Assembly: GCF_003014695.1 (NCBI RefSeq)
Contig: NZ_PYAS01000020.1
Location: 23,669 to 87,668 of the forward strand
Direction: 5' to 3'
DNA from: Dyadobacter jiangsuensis
Lineage (GTDB): Bacteria; Bacteroidota; Bacteroidia; Cytophagales; Spirosomataceae
Length of the DNA: 64,000 nt
Part shown: positions 62,143 through 64,000 of the stretch, piece by piece
Layout: every line of letters starts with the position of its first letter
Numbering within the stretch: position 1 is the stretch's first letter
Translations under genes and position numbers: made by a program
The notes under the pieces: generated by a model
The model's database searches: none
Told to the model about the DNA's origin: nothing
The model's input: the letters and a program-made list of their open reading frames with translations, nothing else

Positions 62143-63090
62143 ATGAAAACAAACAACTTCACAATGAAAACGCTATCAATCAGATTCAATAACATAGCAT
62201 GGGACAACGCAGGTACCCTGATGTTCCCGGCGGACTTCAACGAAAGCAAAAAATATCCGGCTGTTGTCACCATGCACCCGATCGGAAGCTGCAAAGAGCA
62301 GACGGCGGGTAATGTTTATGGCAAAGCCCTGGCGGAAGCCGGCTTTGTGGTGTTGAACTTTGATGCCTCCTTCCAGGGAGAAAGCGGCGGAGCGCCGAGA
62401 TATATTGAAAATCCTTATCAACGCGTCGATGACGTTCGCTATGCGATCGACTACCTGGTGACCTTGCCCTATGTTGACGAAAACAGAATCGGGATCCTCG
62501 GTGTATGTGGCGGTGGCGCCTACTCGCTGAATATCGCCATGACCGAAAGGCGTATCAAAGCCGTGGTTTCCATTACCGGAGTGAATTTTGGGCGTTTGCT
62601 GCGCGATGGATTTGCGGGTGGGGCGCCACTGGATGTACTCGACAAGGTAGCGGGTCAGCGAAGCTTCGAAGCGAAGGGCGGCGATTTACTGACCATTAAT
62701 ATGCTCCCGGAATCCGTTGAAGCTGGAAAAGCAGCAGGGATCAAGGATATAGACGTCCTGGAAGCAACGGATTACTACAAAACCAGTCGCGGCCATGCGC
62801 CGGGAGGTGCTACCAGCGCGGTCTATTCACGCCTGAGCACCGGTATGGGCTGGGATGCATTCCATCTCTGTGAAACCCTGTTGACGCAACCGATCCTGGT
62901 GGTGATTGGAGATAAACCAGGTGGTTTCGGCGCATACAGGGATGGCTATGAAGTTGTTCGCAGGGCCGCTTCGATTCAAAAAGAATTGTTGGCAATTGAA
63001 GGATATTCTCACTATGACCTTTATGACCAGTCCGATCCAACCGGACAGGCTCTGGCAAAAGTTATCCCTTTCTTTCAATCAAACCTTTGA
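62143..63090 (+). CDS. Alpha/beta hydrolase with Cys nucleophile, second copy
   Basis: 315 residues from ATG 62143 (ATG 62164 also possible). It is a paralogue of the preceding gene: AVVTMHPIGSCKEQTAGNVY, LNFDASFQGESGGAPRYIEN, ILGVCGGGAYSLNIAMTE with nucleophile Cys122, and IEGYSHYDLYDQSDPTGQAL with the catalytic His. Tandem duplication with sequence divergence suggests two related substrates. It is followed after 5 bp by an NAD(P)-binding gene start, so all three are one operon. Confidence 0.9.
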   Translation: MKTNNFTMKTLSIRFNNIAWDNAGTLMFPADFNESKKYPAVVTMHPIGSCKEQTAGNVYGKALAEAGFVVLNFDASFQGESGGAPRYIENPYQRVDDVRYAIDYLVTLPYVDENRIGILGVCGGGAYSLNIAMTERRIKAVVSITGVNFGRLLRDGFAGGAPLDVLDKVAGQRSFEAKGGDLLTINMLPESVEAGKAAGIKDIDVLEATDYYKTSRGHAPGGATSAVYSRLSTGMGWDAFHLCETLLTQPILVVIGDKPGGFGAYRDGYEVVRRAASIQKELLAIEGYSHYDLYDQSDPTGQALAKVIPFFQSNL

Positions 63091-63095
63091 TCAAA

Positions 63096-63500
63096 ATGGC
63101 TGTAAAAGTTTTGGTGCTGGGCGCTCGCGGAGGTATCGCACAGCACGTCACAAGATTTCTCAAAGGCAACAAAGGCGTCGAACTAACCCTTTTTTCACGC
63201 AATACAAGTGTTTTGAAAGATGAAGCACCTGGCGCGGCGGTTATCGAAGGAGATGTACTCCGCAACACCGACCTGGACACGGCAATTAAAGGACAGTACA
63301 TTGTGTACGCGAACCTGGCAGGGCAGATCGATAAGATGGCTGCGGCTATCGTAAAATCAATGGAGGCTGCTGGCGTAAAACGGCTGATATTCATCACCTC
63401 GTTGGGTATCTACAAGGAAATCCCGGGTAAATTCGGGCAATGGAATGAAATACGGATACGTTCGCTCCCTATCGCAACAAAAAAAGCACTTAGAAACTAA
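63096..63500 (+). pseudogene. NAD(P)-binding oxidoreductase, 3' end lost at the tandem array
   Basis: 134 codons from ATG 63096. The start (MAVKVLVLGARGGIAQHVTR; LTLFSRNTSVLKDE; FITSLGIYKEIPGKFGQWNE) is a good atypical-SDR/NAD(P)H-binding protein. Relatives are about 210 residues. Homology-like sequence stops near 63452 (QWNE); the remaining residues are out of character and the stop lies inside the first tandem repeat at 63498. The C-terminal third, including the substrate part, is missing, so it is probably a broken gene. Confidence 0.75.
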
Positions 63501-63511
63501 TCTAAGTGCTT
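63484..63511 (-). terminator. Hairpin terminator in repeat unit 1
   Basis: On the minus strand AAGCACTTAGA pairs with TCTAAGTGCTT, followed by a run of T. The same hairpin is in units 2 (near 63637-63664, one stem change) and 3 (near 63790-63817, one loop-side change). Confidence 0.75.
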
Positions 63512-63521
63512 GATTTTGAAG

Positions 63522-63622
63522 TGATCCCGTTGTGATTCGAACCGCACCGGCGGCCCGGACAAGACCTACTGCTTAGAAGGCTACGCGCCCCGGGCAGTTG
63601 CTCTATCCAGCTGAGCGGCATC
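63522..63622 (-). tRNA. tRNA-Arg(UCU)-like sequence with insertions, unit 1
   Basis: Read on the minus strand: acceptor arm GATGCCG against CGGGATC (one mismatch), D arm CTCAGCTGGATAGAGC, anticodon arm ACTGC ... CTTCTAA-GCAGT with anticodon TCT, T loop TTCGAAT, discriminator A. Two insertions break it: about 14 nt after ACTGC, and about 16 nt inside the T stem after TTGT. Positions 8-9 are missing. Without the insertions it is an almost perfect tRNA-Arg(UCU). I call it a probable pseudo-tRNA or tRNA-derived RNA. Confidence 0.5.
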
Positions 63623-63674
63623 GTTATGCAACAAAAAAGCACTTAGAAACTAATCTAAGTACTTGATTTTGAAG

Positions 63675-63775
63675 TGATCCCGTTGTGATTCGAACCGCAC
63701 CGGCGGCCCGGACAAGACCTACTGCTTAGAAGGCTACGCGCCCCGGGAAGTTGCTCTATCCAGCTGAGCGGCATC
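63675..63775 (-). tRNA. tRNA-Arg(UCU)-like sequence with insertions, unit 2
   Basis: Same structure and the same two insertions as unit 1. One base differs in the anticodon stem (ACTTC instead of ACTGC), which weakens pairing with GCAGT, and one in the following terminator stem. Confidence 0.45.
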
Positions 63776-63827
63776 GTTATGCAACAAAAAAGCACTTAGA
63801 AACTAACCTAAGTGCTTGATTTTGAAG

Positions 63828-63906
63828 CGATCCCGTTGTGATTCGAACCGCACCGGCGGCCCGGACAAGACCTACTGCTTAGAAGGCTACGCGCCCCGGG
63901 CAGTTG
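63828..63906 (-). tRNA. tRNA-Arg-like sequence, unit 3 (5' half missing)
   Basis: Matches the 3' part of units 1-2 (T loop, inserted segments, anticodon TCT) but homology ends in the anticodon arm at about 63906, so the D arm and 5' acceptor strand are absent. The discriminator base reads G instead of A. Confidence 0.4.
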
Positions 63907-64000
63907 GGATCAAGCAGAAAATCTGGGGGGAAATTAAGCATAAAGTTTCGAGAGCCTGAATAGGAAGAACGGAATATCCCTTACACCTCTGGAAGATGAC
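63907..64000. other. Sequence after the array, no gene seen
   Basis: 94 bp to the window edge with no supported ORF, repeat or RNA. It begins exactly where homology to the repeat unit ends, so it marks the junction of the truncated third unit. Confidence 0.5.

Larger units (their letters stand above)
63474..63906. repeat. Tandem array of three 153-154 bp tRNA-like units
   Basis: Unit 1 63474-63627 (154 bp, one extra A in a run), unit 2 63628-63780 (153 bp), unit 3 63781 to about 63906 (truncated). The copies differ by only a few bases each. On the minus strand each full unit is a tRNA-Arg-like sequence followed by a hairpin terminator. After 63906 the sequence is unrelated. Confidence 0.9.

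Noticed and set aside
63474..63906. CRISPR array
   Set aside because: The units are 153-154 bp, directly adjacent without unique spacers, and contain tRNA-like and terminator elements.

Overview
The window comes from a Bacteroidota chromosome, most likely a Cytophagales member near Dyadobacter/Spirosoma. Supporting signs are a SusC/SusD polysaccharide-utilisation locus with ECF sigma and FecR genes, type IX secretion (T9SS) C-terminal sorting domains, a two-component regulator propeller kinase, promoters of the Bacteroidetes type (TTTG, then TAnnTTTG), and almost no Shine-Dalgarno signals. The lineage is inferred from gene content only.

Layout. 1-13.6 kb is housekeeping and stress content: an EamA transporter cut by the window edge, an outer-membrane barrel, DJ-1/PfpI, SCO, a TetR-OsmC pair sharing an operator, a small Gly-rich ORF, Ogt, an ABC-F ATPase, a broken MuiA-like gene, a pirin, an SDR-AraC pair and a GNAT. 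13.9-21.6 kb is a compact class I lanthipeptide-type cluster: full-length LanB dehydratase, LytTR regulator, LytS-type kinase, a 50-residue precursor gene hidden between the kinase and an AraC regulator, and a divergent LanC-like gene that has lost most zinc ligands. 21.7-38.4 kb is a cell-surface and signalling block: an S74 tail-fibre-like protein with a T9SS partner, a 2297-residue T9SS adhesin, four NarL/LuxR-type response regulators (two with Glu at the phospho-acceptor position) and a propeller histidine kinase. A palindrome, ATAGAA-N4-TTCTAT, recurs upstream of these genes.

38.4-46.8 kb holds lipoproteins, including two members of a three-member paralogous family (the third is at 58.9 kb), an ECF sigma with a barrel-tailed membrane partner, and a TetR-controlled membrane/cytochrome operon with an in-frame stop. 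46.8-58.6 kb is a polysaccharide-utilisation locus running sigma, FecR, SusC, SusD, GH97, GH95-like, ThuA on the minus strand. 60.0-63.5 kb has an AraC regulator, two Cys-nucleophile alpha/beta hydrolases and an NAD(P)-binding gene that is cut off. It is cut by a tandem array of three 153-154 bp units, each a tRNA-Arg(UCU)-like sequence with odd insertions followed by a terminator.

The best candidates for something undescribed are the lanthipeptide-like locus (hidden precursor, degenerate cyclase, private two-component system, no exporter), the tRNA-like tandem array, and the palindrome-linked surface-protein regulon. Two genes carry single premature lesions; these may be real decay or sequencing errors.
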